Notes: a model not told the origin generated them from the sequence alone. A stretch of 64,000 nucleotides of DNA from Hirundichthys speculiger (GCA_018398805.1 JAGFBZ010000817.1:2932504-2996503); one strand, 5' to 3'; positions 36,011 to 47,454 are shown, counted from the first letter of the stretch. Made by a program: numbers and translations.

Positions 36011-38023
36011 TAATCAGAATTCATCACCAGTATATTTTATTTTCAGAATCTATCTTTATGGACTTTCATGATGCTTTATGACTTTGTCTGTGGTTATAAG
36101 GTTATAAAAAGATCTGTATATTTTGAATGTAACCACAACTGCTGAGTCACATCATAGTGAGATCACACCCCCCCCCTTCGGTCGGGAATCTCTGGATTAC
36201 AAGACTAAGAGAAATCTTTCAATACAGTATTTTCATGTGGATTAACTGGGCTAAGTGGTCAAAACGTGGTATAACTGGAAGCATATTTGACTTAGTTTTT
36301 CCCTGCATGGTTTCTTTGAAGTGCAGCTGTGAACCAAGTGTTTTAATGAGAGGGGGTGGGGGGGGGCTCCTCGTCAGCCACAAGGTCCTTCTTGGGGTTC
36401 CACGTTTACTGTGCCGGAAAGCAGCATGTTTACCCTGAGGCTCTTTAAACATACAAAATTACGATATCATCCACTTTTTGAGGACACATGGAAAATTCCT
36501 CTCACAATATGTGCAAACACCCTAAAGGAGGCGGAGCAGTCTCACACACGTTCTTGAGTACACATGGCCTGACAGAAACAGTAGAGGCTCTGTATTTAGG
36601 TGTGAGGTTAACAGATTGCTCCCTGTGACCTACACATCAAACATTCCCATAAAGGCAGAATCTGGGGAATGCTGCACGGAGCACTGACTCCACGTTTCCT
36701 CGTCTGTTTAAACCTGCCTGCGGTGAAGATGACAGGATGCAGGTTTAGGAGGCCTGACTCTGGACTGAGATTTACTGTAAACTTTAAAGGCGTGTGTGTG
36801 TAAGAATGTTGCAAGGTGTGGGACACTAATATGTACTTTTGTTACGAATGTTTTAGAAGCATTCTGTCAAAGAGGCTGAAAGCATCTTTAACATAATTAT
36901 ACAGTCTATAAAAGCTAAGGAGGAGGTTTGCTCTGAGCTGGGGACTGGCACATCAGGCTGCTGAGTGGTAACCGGACTGCTAAAAATGGGAAGCTGTTCA
37001 CTAAACATCTTTGAGTTTCTGTGTGTGCTGGCACATGTGCCAGTGAGTAATGAGGCAATGGCTGCACAGTGGGAATGTGACTTGATGACTGAGCTTATTT
37101 AATTTGTTCCAATTGTTGGAGCAAAATTTGAACTCTGCACGTCTGACAGTATGTGGCTCCTGCTAAATTGCAATTTTTAGTTCTGACTTTCCATGTCAAA
37201 AAATATAATCGTGGGAGAAAGTGTGCGTATTTGTATGTGTGTAAATGCATTTTTATAAGCTCATTAAGGCCTTTTTTTTCCTTTTGTTTTAAATTGCACA
37301 GTCTCATTTTTAGGGCTTCTAATGTGCTTCTAATGAGGTAGTGTCATTTCTGGGGTCCTGCTCAGGGTTACAGCTGCAGTGTGAATTGAGATAAGGCTAC
37401 CAGATGGACCTGCAGTTGGTAGAAGTGACTGCATCGAAAAATTATCGCAGTGTAATAGATTTTAAATCGTGGTTTTCTGCGTTTTTTCTTCGACTTCAGG
37501 TCACACAGGGAGTGTCTCAGAGACAGAGCGCTTCCAACTGCTATTTATTTGGCTGGATTCATGGGACTACAAGTTCACCTGAACGTTTTGAGGTCACTTA
37601 TGTTTAAAGACATATTCCTTATTTATTGTCCTTTTGCTATTATCCTCATGGAAAGGATGGTGGTGGTGTCAAACAAAAAGTTTTTTTGTGAAAACTCTCT
37701 GAGTTGTTTTAACAGCAGCCTCAGTGGTTAGCATAATGTCCACGTCTGCGTTGGAGCCCACTCGTGGTGTTTTATTTTGAATACCGACTGGATTTCTGGA
37801 TGCTGTGTTGTTCTTGTGTCTGACTTCCCGCCAGCTCAAAATCCCCTGTGTAAATTGATGTTTTTCACACAGTTGAACACAAAAACAGACTTGGCGCATA
37901 TCTTCGCAGTATGGTGCAGAGAGTAGCTTTTGAGATGCTTCTGAAGTACACGTCAACGCTTCTGGTGGGACACTGCTCAATTAGTGAATTGTGTAAGTTA
38001 AAATGAGGAGACAGTCACCAGTC
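36011..38023. other. No feature recognised
   Basis: About 2 kb with no repeat family or gene recognised. A G-rich run lies near 36350-36367. Confidence 0.4.
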
Positions 38024-38031
38024 CACTAAAT

Positions 38032-38530
38032 GAAGGACCTGGCCCAGTACCGGTCCATGGGTCATTTGGTACCGGGCCACAGGGAAAAAATAAATAACTT
38101 CCATTATTACCATTTGATTTATTATCCAAGTTTTAGCCATGTTTTATTTTCAAAAATGACCAGATTCGTATATGACTTCCACTTGACACATCACAAGACT
38201 TTCAGACCTGTGTCTCGGTCACGTGATACGTTTAAATACCCAAGCTGGCAAAATTAGTAAAAAACAAACGTCTTCAGAATTAGTCTTTGCACGGAGAGGA
38301 TGTTACCGATGTTCTGTTGTTGGCGCGATCTTACAAGGACACTTTGAATAAATTTGCACGTGAATACACAGCATATTTATGTTTATTATAATACATTAAA
38401 AATACCACCGTTTTTACACTGGTCCTATCATTTTATTTTTGTTGTATTTGTCTGTGGCACATTTTACTGACTGGTCTGTGAAAATATTGCCTCACAATAA
38501 ACCGGTCACAATGAGGGTTGGGGACCACTG
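38032..38530 (+). mobile_element. hAT element with perfect 8-bp duplication
   Basis: CACTAAAT stands at 38024-38031 and 38531-38538. The right end 'ggttggggaccactg' is the complement of the classic 'cagtggtccccaacc' end also seen at 48217. The left end is worn, but 'cagtaccggtccatgggtc' follows as expected for this family. Internal text near 38255 resembles the worn 5' coding start of the copy at 48217. Non-autonomous. Confidence 0.8.
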
Positions 38531-38538
38531 CACTAAAT

Positions 38539-39059
38539 CATCCCTTATATTGAAGAAATAACTGTGAAATGCTCCAAACCCAACTCCGCAACAATATATA
38601 CAGAAGCAGACACATAAAAAATACTATATGCACAATATATACAATATTTTCCCCAGCTTTCAAGTCCAGAAAAGAAAAATCAGTCAGCCAGGCCTTTGCA
38701 ATGCATTACAAGAAAAAGAAAAATAGTACAATCTCACCAGAAATGTATTCAGTCTCTGCAACCAAGGATATCCAATGGAAATAATTCCAAGAAATAATAA
38801 ATAAACTATCCCACAACCACGGAATACAACATGGAAGGGGGCAGAATTCACATTCTCCAGGGCTTTGTAGACATGTACCTCTCCAGTTATTCCAGGCAAA
38901 GAAGACAGGATCATCATTCGTCCAACAGTGCTGATGTGTTCCTTGCCAAAATGATGGGAACACAGCCTGGAATTTCTTGTGAGGGTGGCATTCTTCTTTG
39001 TTTTATCCTTACCCCTAATCTTTACTTGTCCTTGTCCTAAATCAGTGCCTTCCAAATTA
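38539..39059. other. No feature recognised
   Basis: AT-rich, with CAATATATACA duplications near 38590-38645. No gene recognised. Confidence 0.4.
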
Positions 39060-39556
39060 CAGTAATCCCCGACACTTCGCGGTCTCAGCAATCGTGGTCT
39101 CAGTACATCACGGAAGTTTCAAAAATATTCATAGAAAAAAAATATTCGAAAAAAAATGGAAAAAAATTCAAACGACGCGTGTGGGGCTGAAGCGAAACCC
39201 ATCACATAAAGAACGAGTCTCGGGAAGCAACAAGAGCCGACACGGGAGGCCCCATGGATGAATATCGAGGCCTGTGATTGGCTGCTATGACAGGCATTAC
39301 TGCGCCGTCGGTTGTCTGTACGCTGATTGGCTGACACGGGTCCCTGCGTCTCCCATCTCTTGCTCTCGTCAGCTACGCACAGAGGAGAGATCGTCAAAGT
39401 GAGTGTACCTTCTGTAGATTTTCCGTAGATTTCCATACACGTATACAGTACTGTATGTACATGTACCTAAACATGTACATGTACATCTACATTGCGGTTT
39501 TCACCATTCGTGGGGGGTCACAGCCCCCATTAACTGCGAAGTGTGGGGGACTACTG
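39060..39556. mobile_element. Tigger/pogo-like MITE, 497 bp
   Basis: The left end 'cagtaatccccgacacttcg' and the right end 'cgaagtgtgggggactactg' are inverted repeats, flanked by TA on each side (39058-39059 and 39557-39558), the target site of Tc1/mariner-superfamily elements. The 'acttcgcggt' text is typical of Tigger ends. No transposase is encoded. Confidence 0.85.
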
Positions 39557-40123
39557 TAGTGGGAATTTTGAACTGTTTTGTTTTGTTTTGTTTTTTTCAA
39601 AACTGAAAGTTTTTGTGACTTCCAAAAGCCCCAACGAAGCAGTTTCCATCTCCACTTCAACAGATTGGAAAGATTTTTTAAATTTCATAAACCCATATTT
39701 TATCACAAGAGAACATACAGAATATATCAGATGTTTCAACATCAATATGTTGTTACATTTTACTATTTCATGGAAAATGTTAGCTTATTTTGACTTGGTT
39801 GGCAACAATGCATAATAACACAATACAAAGTTGGAACAGGGCAATATTTACCACTGTGTAGCATCTCCTCTTCTTTTAACAACTGTCTGTAAATGTCTGG
39901 GAAGGGAGGATACCTTTTGCTGGAGTTTTAGGAGAGGAATGTTGTCTCATTCTTGTCTGATGCAGGACTCTAGCTCCTTAACAGTCCTGGGCCTTTGTGG
40001 CCGGATTTTGCGTTTTATGATGTCCCAGATGTTTTCTATTGCTGAAAGGTCTGCACTGCGGGCAGGCCAGCTCGGCACCCAGACTCTTCTCCTGTAAAGC
40101 CATGCTGCAGTGATGGATGCAGT

Positions 40124-40911
40124 TTGGAGTGGGCGGTATAACGGTGTACGGTAGAAACAATAGAAATGTAGTTACTGGCAGAGATTTTTACAATACCGGC
40201 CTACCGCGATTTGACTGGTCGAAAGTGAATGTGGGAACATGGTAGCGGTTGCAAACGTGGAGTGAGGTGATGAAGAGGAAGTGCTATTAAAAAAGACCAG
40301 TGAAACGTCAGTCACTTCATACGACAAAAAGAACCAGAGGTGGATTAATATTACAAATGCTGTTACTGTATACTTGTGTAAGGTCATGACGTCATTTCTT
40401 ACAGTGGAAAAAGGTGGCTTTAGGAACATGATTAAGATACTTGATGGACGCTACAAGTTACCTAGCCGCAAGTACTTTAGCCCAGTGATTCCCAAAGTGT
40501 GGGCTGCGGCCCCCTGGTGGGCCATCTAAGCACTGCAGGTGGGCTGTGAGAGGTTATTAAAAATAAACAAATAAACTCACTTTTTTTAGATATGTTTTTA
40601 AATTACTGTAAATTATTTATTACATGATTTTTTTTAACTTTTTATTTATTTTGCTTTTTTTCTTATATAAACAATGTCAACTCCATAACAGTGCAATAGC
40701 TACAAGGGGAGGTAAAAGAAAAAAAATAAATAAATAAATAAATTAAAAAAAAAGAAAAAAAAAGAAATTAAATAAATTAAAATAAAGAACAAATAATTGA
40801 AGGTGGGGTACACCACTCATGTTTCAGCATCTTCCACTTTATTACATGATTTAAAAAAATATTTAGAAATAATACTGCAGTATAGATTTGAAGCCATATC
40901 GCCCAGCCCTA
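40124..40911 (+). mobile_element. hAT element nested in the Tc1 transposase
   Basis: GATGCAGT occurs exactly at 40116-40123 and 40912-40919; removing the insert restores the Tc1 sequence. The right end 'catatcgcccagccct' plus A is the complement of the 'tagggctgggcgatat' hAT end; the left end 'ttggagtgggcggtat' is a worn version. It carries a ZBED1-like transposase remnant and, from 40485, the start of another hAT-type sequence ('cagtgattcccaaagtg') whose other end is missing, then an A-rich tract (about 40690-40800). Confidence 0.9.
40281..40476 (+). pseudogene. hAT (Ac-like, ZBED1-type) transposase fragment
   Basis: The frame reads SETSVTSYDKKNQRWINITN, AVTVYLCKVM and FLTVEKGGFRNMIKILDGRY, ending LPSRKYFS at about 40481. 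This matches the part of Ac-type hAT transposases that leads into the catalytic core (a 'VE..GF..L...L..RY.LPSR' block). Only about 65 residues survive. The DNA-binding BED finger and the catalytic and dimerisation parts are missing. Confidence 0.8.
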
Positions 40912-41284
40912 GATGCAGTACGTGGTTTAGCATTGTCTTGCTGACATATGCAAGGCCTTGCTTGAAAGAGACGTTGTTTGGATGGGAGAATATGTTGCTC
41001 TAAGTAGTCTTTAGCATTGATGGTGCCTTTCCAGATGTGTAAGCTGCCCACAATATTGACACTAATGCAACCTCATACCATCAGAGATGCAGGCTTTTGA
41101 ACTGTCTGTTGATAACAAGCTGGATGGTCTCTCTCTTTAGTCTGCAATGGTTTCAAAAAATAATTTTAAATTTTCATTCATCTGACCACAGAACAGTTTT
41201 TCATTTTGCCTCAGACCATTTTAGATGAACTTTGGCCCAGAAAAGACATTTCTGGAGAATGTTCACATATAGTTTCTTCTTGAA

Positions 41285-41797
41285 CAAGTAAAGTAAAGTG
41301 AATTGATTCATTTATAGATTTTTTGCAAGGCAGCAAAAAAAAGAAATTAGTGGAGCAAAAGAAAGCTCAGGGTGAACTCAGGCTAAAATAGTAAACAAAA
41401 TGGCCTGCCTTTAAAACCCAGTGCTGCCTTACCTACCCGAAACAAAACAGGCAATAAATGACAGAGACTCATCCCAACTCCCGAGACTAAAGTAAACAGG
41501 AGAAAAAAAGAAACAGCTAAAAACATAAATAGGCAGTTCACCCCTACCGCTTCACTACAATTACACAAGACAATTTGGTTTTGGTTTGGAAAGACAGCTG
41601 AGATGCCACTAATGCCAGGGAGGACCAGACGCTGAGAATTTAGACTGTGGCTGCTCAATCAGAACCAATCCACAGTGAGCCTGGAGTCACAGGGCATCAA
41701 TCAGGGGGAACCTGAAAGATAAGAACAGCAGAGGCTCAACAGAGCAAATATTAACCCTATTTAGCCTAATTCAGAATACGGCCAGGGCAATAACATT
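41285..41797. other. Unidentified insert in the Tc1 element
   Basis: The transposase text breaks near 41285 and resumes near 41798 ('gatcacg...tccagttttgacc'). The roughly 510-bp insert has no coding frame or inverted ends that I could recognise. Confidence 0.5.
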
Positions 41798-42476
41798 AAT
41801 GCAGTTTCGCCTGAAGATCACGTGAATCCAGTTTTGACCTTCGCCCTTGTTCTTTGAGCACAGACACTTCTCTGAATCTTTTGATGATGTTTTGTACTGA
41901 GGATGGAGGGATCTTCTAAGTCTTTGCAATTTTATGTTGAGGAATATTTTTCAGAAATTTTTCCACAATTTTTAGATGCAGTTTGTTGCAGATTGGTGAA
42001 CCTCTGCCCATCTTTACATCTGAGAGGCTCTGCCTCTCTGAAATGCTTCTTTTATACACAGTCATGTTACTGACCTGTTGCCAATTCACCTAATTAGTTG
42101 TCAAATGCTCCTCAATTTATTTTTGATTCATACCATTTACTTTTCAAGCCCCTTTTTTTTGCTGCTGTTCCAACTTTTTTGAGGTCTGTTCTGCCATCAA
42201 AGTCAAAAAGAGCTAATATTTTCCATGAAATGGTAAAATATCTCAGTTTCAATATCTGATGTTCAATTTGGAATAAAATATGGGTTTATGAGATTTGAAA
42301 ATCATTGCATTCCCTTATTATCTATATTTTACACAGCAACCCAACTTTTTTGGACTTGGGGTACAGTAAGTTTTTCTGTTTTGTGTTTGACATACAATCT
42401 GATGCATATCCACAGACATTGCAAGCACCATATTTGAGGGGGACAGCCCCTCCATAGCTAAATTAAACATTTGGAC

Positions 42477-42523
<47 letters not shown>

Positions 42524-42526
42524 ACA
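42477..42526. repeat. Poly-C and (CA)n microsatellite
   Basis: About 17 C residues run into a CA repeat of about 30 bp. The glycine/valine-rich open frame on the other strand is an artefact of this tract. Confidence 0.95.
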
Positions 42527-42710
42527 GTTACCATGTAAATATATGAGTTCATCTAGCATATTCATACCATTGAAAATCAACTCCAGGTTTTCCTGATTAC
42601 CTAAAACAATTCAAGTTTGCAAGTATAAACAGAGGTTGTTTAGAACCTGGTCCATCAACTGTCTCTGAAGTAAAGTTTACAAACCAAAGCTTACAATTGC
42701 TGAAGGAATA

Positions 42711-43076
42711 CAGTCATGGAAAAAATTATTAGACCACCATTTTTTATTCACTTTCTTGTTCATTTTAATACCTGGTACCACTAAACGTCATCATGTGACT
42801 AAAACAGACAGAAAAGAAAACACTGAATGCATAAAAGCAGTGTTTTTGGCAGTACAACACCATACCTATTGATGTAAAAACTTAAGTGATTTAGGTTATA
42901 ATCAAGAAAACCATGGAAAATGATAAGATATCAGCTCTTAAATAAAACTCTTATGAGCAGTCTTTGTGGTTATCGTTATGTTTGTCCAAACAAATGTACC
43001 TTTAGTTGTACCAGGCATTAAAATGAACAAGAAACTGAAGAAAACAAGGGTGGTCTAATCATTTTTTCCATGACTG
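42711..43076. mobile_element. Tc1/mariner-type MITE, 366 bp
   Basis: The left end 'cagtcatggaaaaaattatt' and right end 'tttttccatgactg' are inverted repeats, and the match continues inward ('agaccaccat' with 'gggtggtct'; 'tcttgttcattttaa' with 'ttaaaatgaacaaga'; 'ctggtac' with 'gtaccag'). TA flanks both sides (42709-42710 and 43077-43078). No coding capacity. The ends are little diverged, suggesting a fairly recent insertion. Confidence 0.9.
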
Positions 43077-43078
43077 TA

Positions 43079-44748
43079 TCTTCTCTCTCCCCAGACACAA
43101 TGAACATAAGGAGATTCTTTGAAAAGCTGCAGAAAGTAAGTTAGACTTCATCCACAGGACATTTTTTTCCCCATGGATCTTTTTTTGTTTTTCCTTTGAT
43201 GTACATATGGACTAGTCGAATAAGAACTAAGGTCGTTTTCACACTGCCCCTGTTTAGGTTGGCCTAAAGGAGTTTTGGTTATGAGTGTGGTTCACTTGGA
43301 TCATTGTGAACACAACAACCACACTCCTGTGCACCAAACATATAGAGAGCAGTTGGACCAGCAGGTCTTAGATGTCATTGAACTCTGGTGCAGTTCATTT
43401 GTGATGTGAAAGCTCTAGACTTTCTAGACTTAGCATTAGACTTCTTTAACACCTAGTAGAGGAGGGTCTTGAGGCTAATCTGTCTAAAATGTGCTTGTGT
43501 GGCAGTAGGTGACTTTTCTACTCCACATCATTTATATTGAAGCCTTTTGTCTCTGAGTAACAAATGATGTCATTTTTGGGCAGGTGCTCCTATCGCAGGG
43601 TTTCATACTGTGTTGTGCTACACTCGAGGCTCCACTGAGCTCCCTCATTTGTTGTATGGGGTTGCGAGTACATGACAGGTTCCTGGTGCAGTGGAAGCTT
43701 TTGTAGACTGAGACAGGCTCTTTAAGCTGTATGTGTCCTTTCACTAAACGATGGAGGAAGAGGATGGCTATATGTCTTATGTTTTCTTTGTTGCTACTCA
43801 CAGGGCTGTGTATGTGTCTCATGATTTGGTTCGGCCTGTGGATTTGACTCTTTTGGTATCAAATGCATTTCTATCATTTGTCTCAGGGAAGAATATTTCG
43901 AATTTGTTTGTTGCAGGTTGCTAGGTGCTACGTGGTTATTCTTGACCTACCACATGTGGCTTTGAAGCGATGCTTCTTTCTGGTCTTCATAAAATTGTCA
44001 GGATTTTGGTGCAATTTTGAATTGTGGGGACTTTTTCAAGTCTAGTGATAAGCCTTTTCATTGTGCTGATGAGGTGGATGCACTTTTGACAGTCGTCCAT
44101 CTGCAGAGCTCCATAGCTGTGTGTAAATGATCCTCTCATGTTAACAGGGATGTTTGGTTTCTACAGGTGATGCACAGGTGGCTGCTGCTGTGACGGTCGC
44201 TGCCCGGTCTCCTGTTTACTGTTGTCTTGCTTCCACAGTGACTCGTAATGATAAAGGCGTCCATGGTTTGTTATTGGTTTATTAACTGCAGTGCTTTTAC
44301 CTCACAGGATGGGAGACATCAGTGGCGGCGAGCTGGCTGTCATGTGACAGTAAACGTTTCTTTCCTCACTTTGCAAGGTCAATTCATAGTTTGGATCATG
44401 TGTCTAAAAGGGTGATGTATTTACATTCTGTGCTACCCCAGATTGACTGACAGGTGAAGTTAGTCCATCCCAGTCCAGCCAGTGGTCCCTTCAACAACAT
44501 CCAGCCAGGAGACTGGACAAACAGCTCCAGAATTGCCTGACCCTCTTTTTCCTGTTGCACAAATGTAAATAAGGATGTAAAAGCCTTTTGAGAACATTTG
44601 AACGATAAAGACTAAATACTGACCCACACACCCCCACATCTGCTGTTGGAGAGAGGAACGTGACAGCCAGTGAGTTCTGGTGTCACCACTGATGGGATCC
44701 TCGTTGAAGGATGCAAGACCCTTCAGACGTTTGGGGTTTTAGCTTTAT
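43079..44748. other. No gene recognised; faint old repeat
   Basis: The segment 43230-43430 ('gtcgttttcacactgcccc' and 'gttcatttgtgatgtgaaag') looks like a worn fish repeat. Otherwise nothing recognised. Confidence 0.35.
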
Positions 44749-45300
44749 GAGTGAGCGGTAATATGTGGGACAACAACCAACACATGCATGCCTATGGCAA
44801 AGTGCCCTATTACTGCTCACTCAGTCCCCAGCTGATCATGCAGAATTATTTACAAAATAACATAAGTCTTTTAATTAAAGATCATCCAAATGTTATAAAT
44901 AGTCAGTTAATCAGTTGAAACAGATAAAAACACACACCTCCAACAAAATGCTCGTTACATATGCGACTTGTTCTCGCCGGTCGCCACAATTTCCTTGTGT
45001 CATCCCCACGAGCACGTCGGAGTACAGCGATCCACTTTTCTCGGCGTTCTACGTCGGCTGGAAATCTGTGGAACGATAATCCTGGTCCCTTTCCTCTGTA
45101 GTTTGTGCAGCCAACAGCTACACAGTTCAAAACCATGTTTTCGAACTGTTTGCTATCCACTTGAACACGACAGATTACACACGCGACAGGTAAACTGCTG
45201 AAGGGCTTTGTTTTGACTCCAACATGGCGGCGAGTTGTTGCGACTGCAGTGAGTGACGTCAGGTGCAAAAGGTCTATAGACGGTAAATTTGTTTGGCTGC
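44749..45300 (-). repeat. THAP-bearing repeat, copy A
   Basis: The minus-strand sequence from the 5' region ('cgccatgttggagtcaaaac') through a THAP exon, a splice donor and an intron-like stretch to a palindromic module (44749-44822) has a partial relative at 53695-54320 in the opposite orientation. Two copies in 10 kb, with matching non-coding flanks, indicate a mobile or duplicated element, not a single host gene. Confidence 0.65.
44938..45136 (-). CDS. THAP-domain first exon, probably transposon-derived
   Basis: ATG at 45136 (minus strand) opens MVLNCVAVGCTNYRGKGPG, then LSFHRFPADVERREKW and ends RICNEHFVGG. The CxxxxC pair, the FP...W spacing and the CxxH pair form a complete THAP (C2CH) zinc finger, a sequence-specific DNA-binding domain found in P-element-related and other transposon proteins and in host THAP factors. 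The finger is followed at 44937 by 'GTGTGTG', a good splice donor after GGAG. No second exon was found downstream. The start was chosen because the finger begins right after it; the frame stays open upstream to 45325. Intact but probably a fragment. Confidence 0.65.
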
Positions 45301-45329
45301 AGATGGATTTTATTTTTCTGGTCAATTTC

Positions 45330-45745
45330 TGTTAATTTGAAAAAAAAACTTTTTATTTTTATTGTATGAATCTGTTGTTCAAGTTCTTATACTTTTGATT
45401 TCATCCATATTGTAATGTTTCTAATCATTTATATGAAAGAATGAGTGTGAATCATTTAAATTTAAATTTGCAATACATTTTTGGACATTCCCTTTTTGTT
45501 AGAAGTTACAGTTTAAGTTCTGTAATGAGATTCTATATCCTGCTGAGATCAGCAAATGTTTAAATAAAACATGCAGAAGACATCAAGTTTTGAAGCGTGA
45601 TTAACATACCAGACAAATAACAAGTTGATAATGTAAGGCTCGTGTTAACTAGATAGGCATTTGTCTAGAAATATTAATTCAGTTAGAAAACAATTCTAAT
45701 GACAGCTCAGTCCCCCCCAGTTTAAGAATCCTATCTGCGCCCCTG
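45330..45745 (-). repeat. Possible hAT element end
   Basis: The plus strand ends 'ctatctgcgcccctg' at 45745; its complement 'caggggcgcagatag' is a typical hAT terminus. The AT-rich sequence to the left would be the element body, but no matching left end or octamer duplication was found. Confidence 0.35.
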
Positions 45746-46198
45746 CCACTAGCCTCTCCCCTCAAATTGCGTGTATAGGAACCTTCACTAACCTCTAATG
45801 CCATCTTTCGCCCACCCGTCCTCTCCCCATGACGGGTTTGGGAAAGTGGATTAAGGAAAGCACAACCTGCTCTTATAAAAGTATATGTGTTACGTACGAG
45901 GTTATATATAGGTTTCTCCAGCCAGAATGAATCATGGTTGGTCAAAAAAAATTTAAGACTGACTTTGGTCATGTAGGTTTCTACACAGTGAATTAAATGT
46001 TGTGCTGCATGACTGGCTTCATGTTCAGTCTCACTGTTAACTTCACAATGTGCAAATTTACAAGTGGATTGCCGGTAAGATCTTTAAATGTATTTTGGGT
46101 AAAATCGTCATCAACAGCCGTCCATCAGCGTCATCATCAGTCACTAGTCAACAGAGTCTATGTGGTGCAGACTAGGTGGATCACGGATTAATTAAATC

Positions 46199-46360
46199 AT
46201 GAGTGATAGTTCATACAAGCATAAAAATGGAGCAACAAAACGCAAAGAAAAGGAAAAAAAAGAGTTCAGGAAAAGACTAAACTAAAAAAGATGGATATAT
46301 ATCCTCCTGGAGATGAACCTGACATTGTTGGCCGCGAGTCAAGCCCGCAAAACAGGTACC
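46199..46360 (+). pseudogene. hAT transposase N-terminus remnant, low confidence
   Basis: ATG at 46199 gives MSDSSYKHKNGATKRKEKEK and stops after 26 residues. A shifted frame then reads GDEPDIVGRESS. The lysine-rich start followed by this acidic block resembles the N-terminus of hAT transposases with a TTF-type finger (ZMYM/KIAA1586-like). The similarity is short and from memory, so another origin is possible. Confidence 0.35.
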
Positions 46361-46683
46361 ACAGTCAGGGAGCCAGATTTACAGGTACAATTTCTCACAA
46401 TCACTGTCACTGAAAACAATATGTGAGTTAGTTGTAAACTGTTGATGTGTTTGTTATCAGAGTAGCCCGACTGCCTAACGTTATTATTAGGGGCCAGGTA
46501 GCCTAATGTTTTTGTTGTTCTCATGGTTTGTTAGACTTCATGTCGGTTTTGTCGGGTTACTCTTGCAAAAAGGTTCGTACAACAATGTGCTCGGAGTTGG
46601 TAATTATTAACAGCAATGGAAACACATCAGGGGAAATTGGCACTTAGTACCAAGCAGAATGAATGAAGGCTGGTAGCTACTAC

Positions 46684-47454
46684 AACTAGAAAAGCACTCG
46701 GAGAGCACAGACCTCCGCCAAGCACAATAGTTCTCCAATATAGCGATTTACAGTTTTCGATAAAATCCGCGTTCTGGATCAGATCTAGATCAGCCTTTGA
46801 AATTTGATAGAGGTTCTGATTGTCAATTCCTGAGTGAAATTTCATGAGTTTTTGGCAATAATTAACGGAGATACTGAGAAACAAAATTTTCGGCCCCATT
46901 GACTGCAATGTTATCGAAAATTTGAAAGTGATCCAGAATCCAGGATTTCTTCCAGATCACATCCAAAATGAAATCAGTTCTTCCTTTACACATTTCTGAC
47001 AACTCCTGAAAATTTAATTAAAATCCATCCATAACTTTTTGAGTTATCTTGTACACAGACAAACAGACAGATAAACGCTGGTGTTCTGAAATTTCTTCCT
47101 ACCTGAAATTTCTTCCTACAGAAAATTATAGCCTCATCTGTAATTTTTTCCTACACTGTAACAATATCCTACCAACACAATAAAAGCGGGCAACAAAAAT
47201 GAAATATTTAGCTTAAGGTTTTTGCAGAAAATGTTCAGATGTAACTTTGAAAAGTAATCATATTAAATCATATAATCATATTAAAAATACAAGAAACTAA
47301 CCTTATCTCTTCCACAATAACGGTCAGACAGCAGAATATTATGGCCTTCTGAAGTTGCTGCTATACGCATGCGCAGTCAACTCAGGTAGGAAGATATTAT
47401 GCGTAGGAAGAAATTTCACAACACCGGCAAAAACATAACCTCCTTGGCGGAGGT
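46684..47454 (+). repeat. Repeat family A, copy 2
   Basis: Starts 'actagaaaagcactcggaga' and ends 'ccttggcggaggtaac'; the ends hold a short inverted 'acctccgccaag' / 'cttggcggaggt'. Internal text ('gtgatccagaatccaggatt', 'ataactttttgagttatc') is shared with 56855-57104 and, reversed, with 14959-15085. A 342-bp MITE splits it at 47082. Non-coding; superfamily unknown. Confidence 0.75.
47082..47423. mobile_element. MITE nested in family A, 342 bp
   Basis: The left end 'tgttctgaaatttcttccta' and right end 'taggaagaaatttcacaaca' are inverted repeats of about 21 bp. The family A text breaks exactly here ('aaacgctgg' before, 'ccggcaaaaac' after). A possible short duplication is ctgg/ccgg. An imperfect internal repeat of the end motif follows at 47100. 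The superfamily is not clear. Confidence 0.75.

Larger units (their letters stand above)
39834..42010 (-). pseudogene. Tc1-like transposase pseudogene
   Basis: Read on the minus strand. The start region near 42005 gives MGRGSPI-like text. Around 41200 a WSDE motif follows a TVL stretch (first catalytic acid region). At 41051-40920 the frame reads MGSLHIWKGTINAK, LEQHILPSKQRLFQARPC and QQDNAKPRTAS, containing the second catalytic aspartate. After the hAT insert, 40080-39834 gives AIENIWDIIKRKIR and RPRTVKELESCIRQE, the region of the third acid. Stops, frameshifts and two inserts disable it. The enzyme class cuts and pastes the element at TA sites. Confidence 0.85.
39614..42363 (-). mobile_element. 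Tc1-like transposon with long inverted ends
   Basis: Both ends carry inverted copies of about 150-200 bp: 'catttcatggaaaatatt' type text at the right pairs with 'tatttcatggaaaatgtt' at the left, and 'cataaacccatattttat' occurs at both. The far right reads 'cccaacttttttggac'. Inside, the minus strand encodes a broken Tc1 transposase. A hAT element (40124-40911) and an unidentified insert (about 41285-41797) interrupt it. End coordinates are good to about 10 bp; a clean TA duplication was not confirmed. Confidence 0.8.

Noticed and set aside
42318..42521. Open frame with CVCVCVWGGGGG
   Set aside because: Produced by the CA and poly-C microsatellite.
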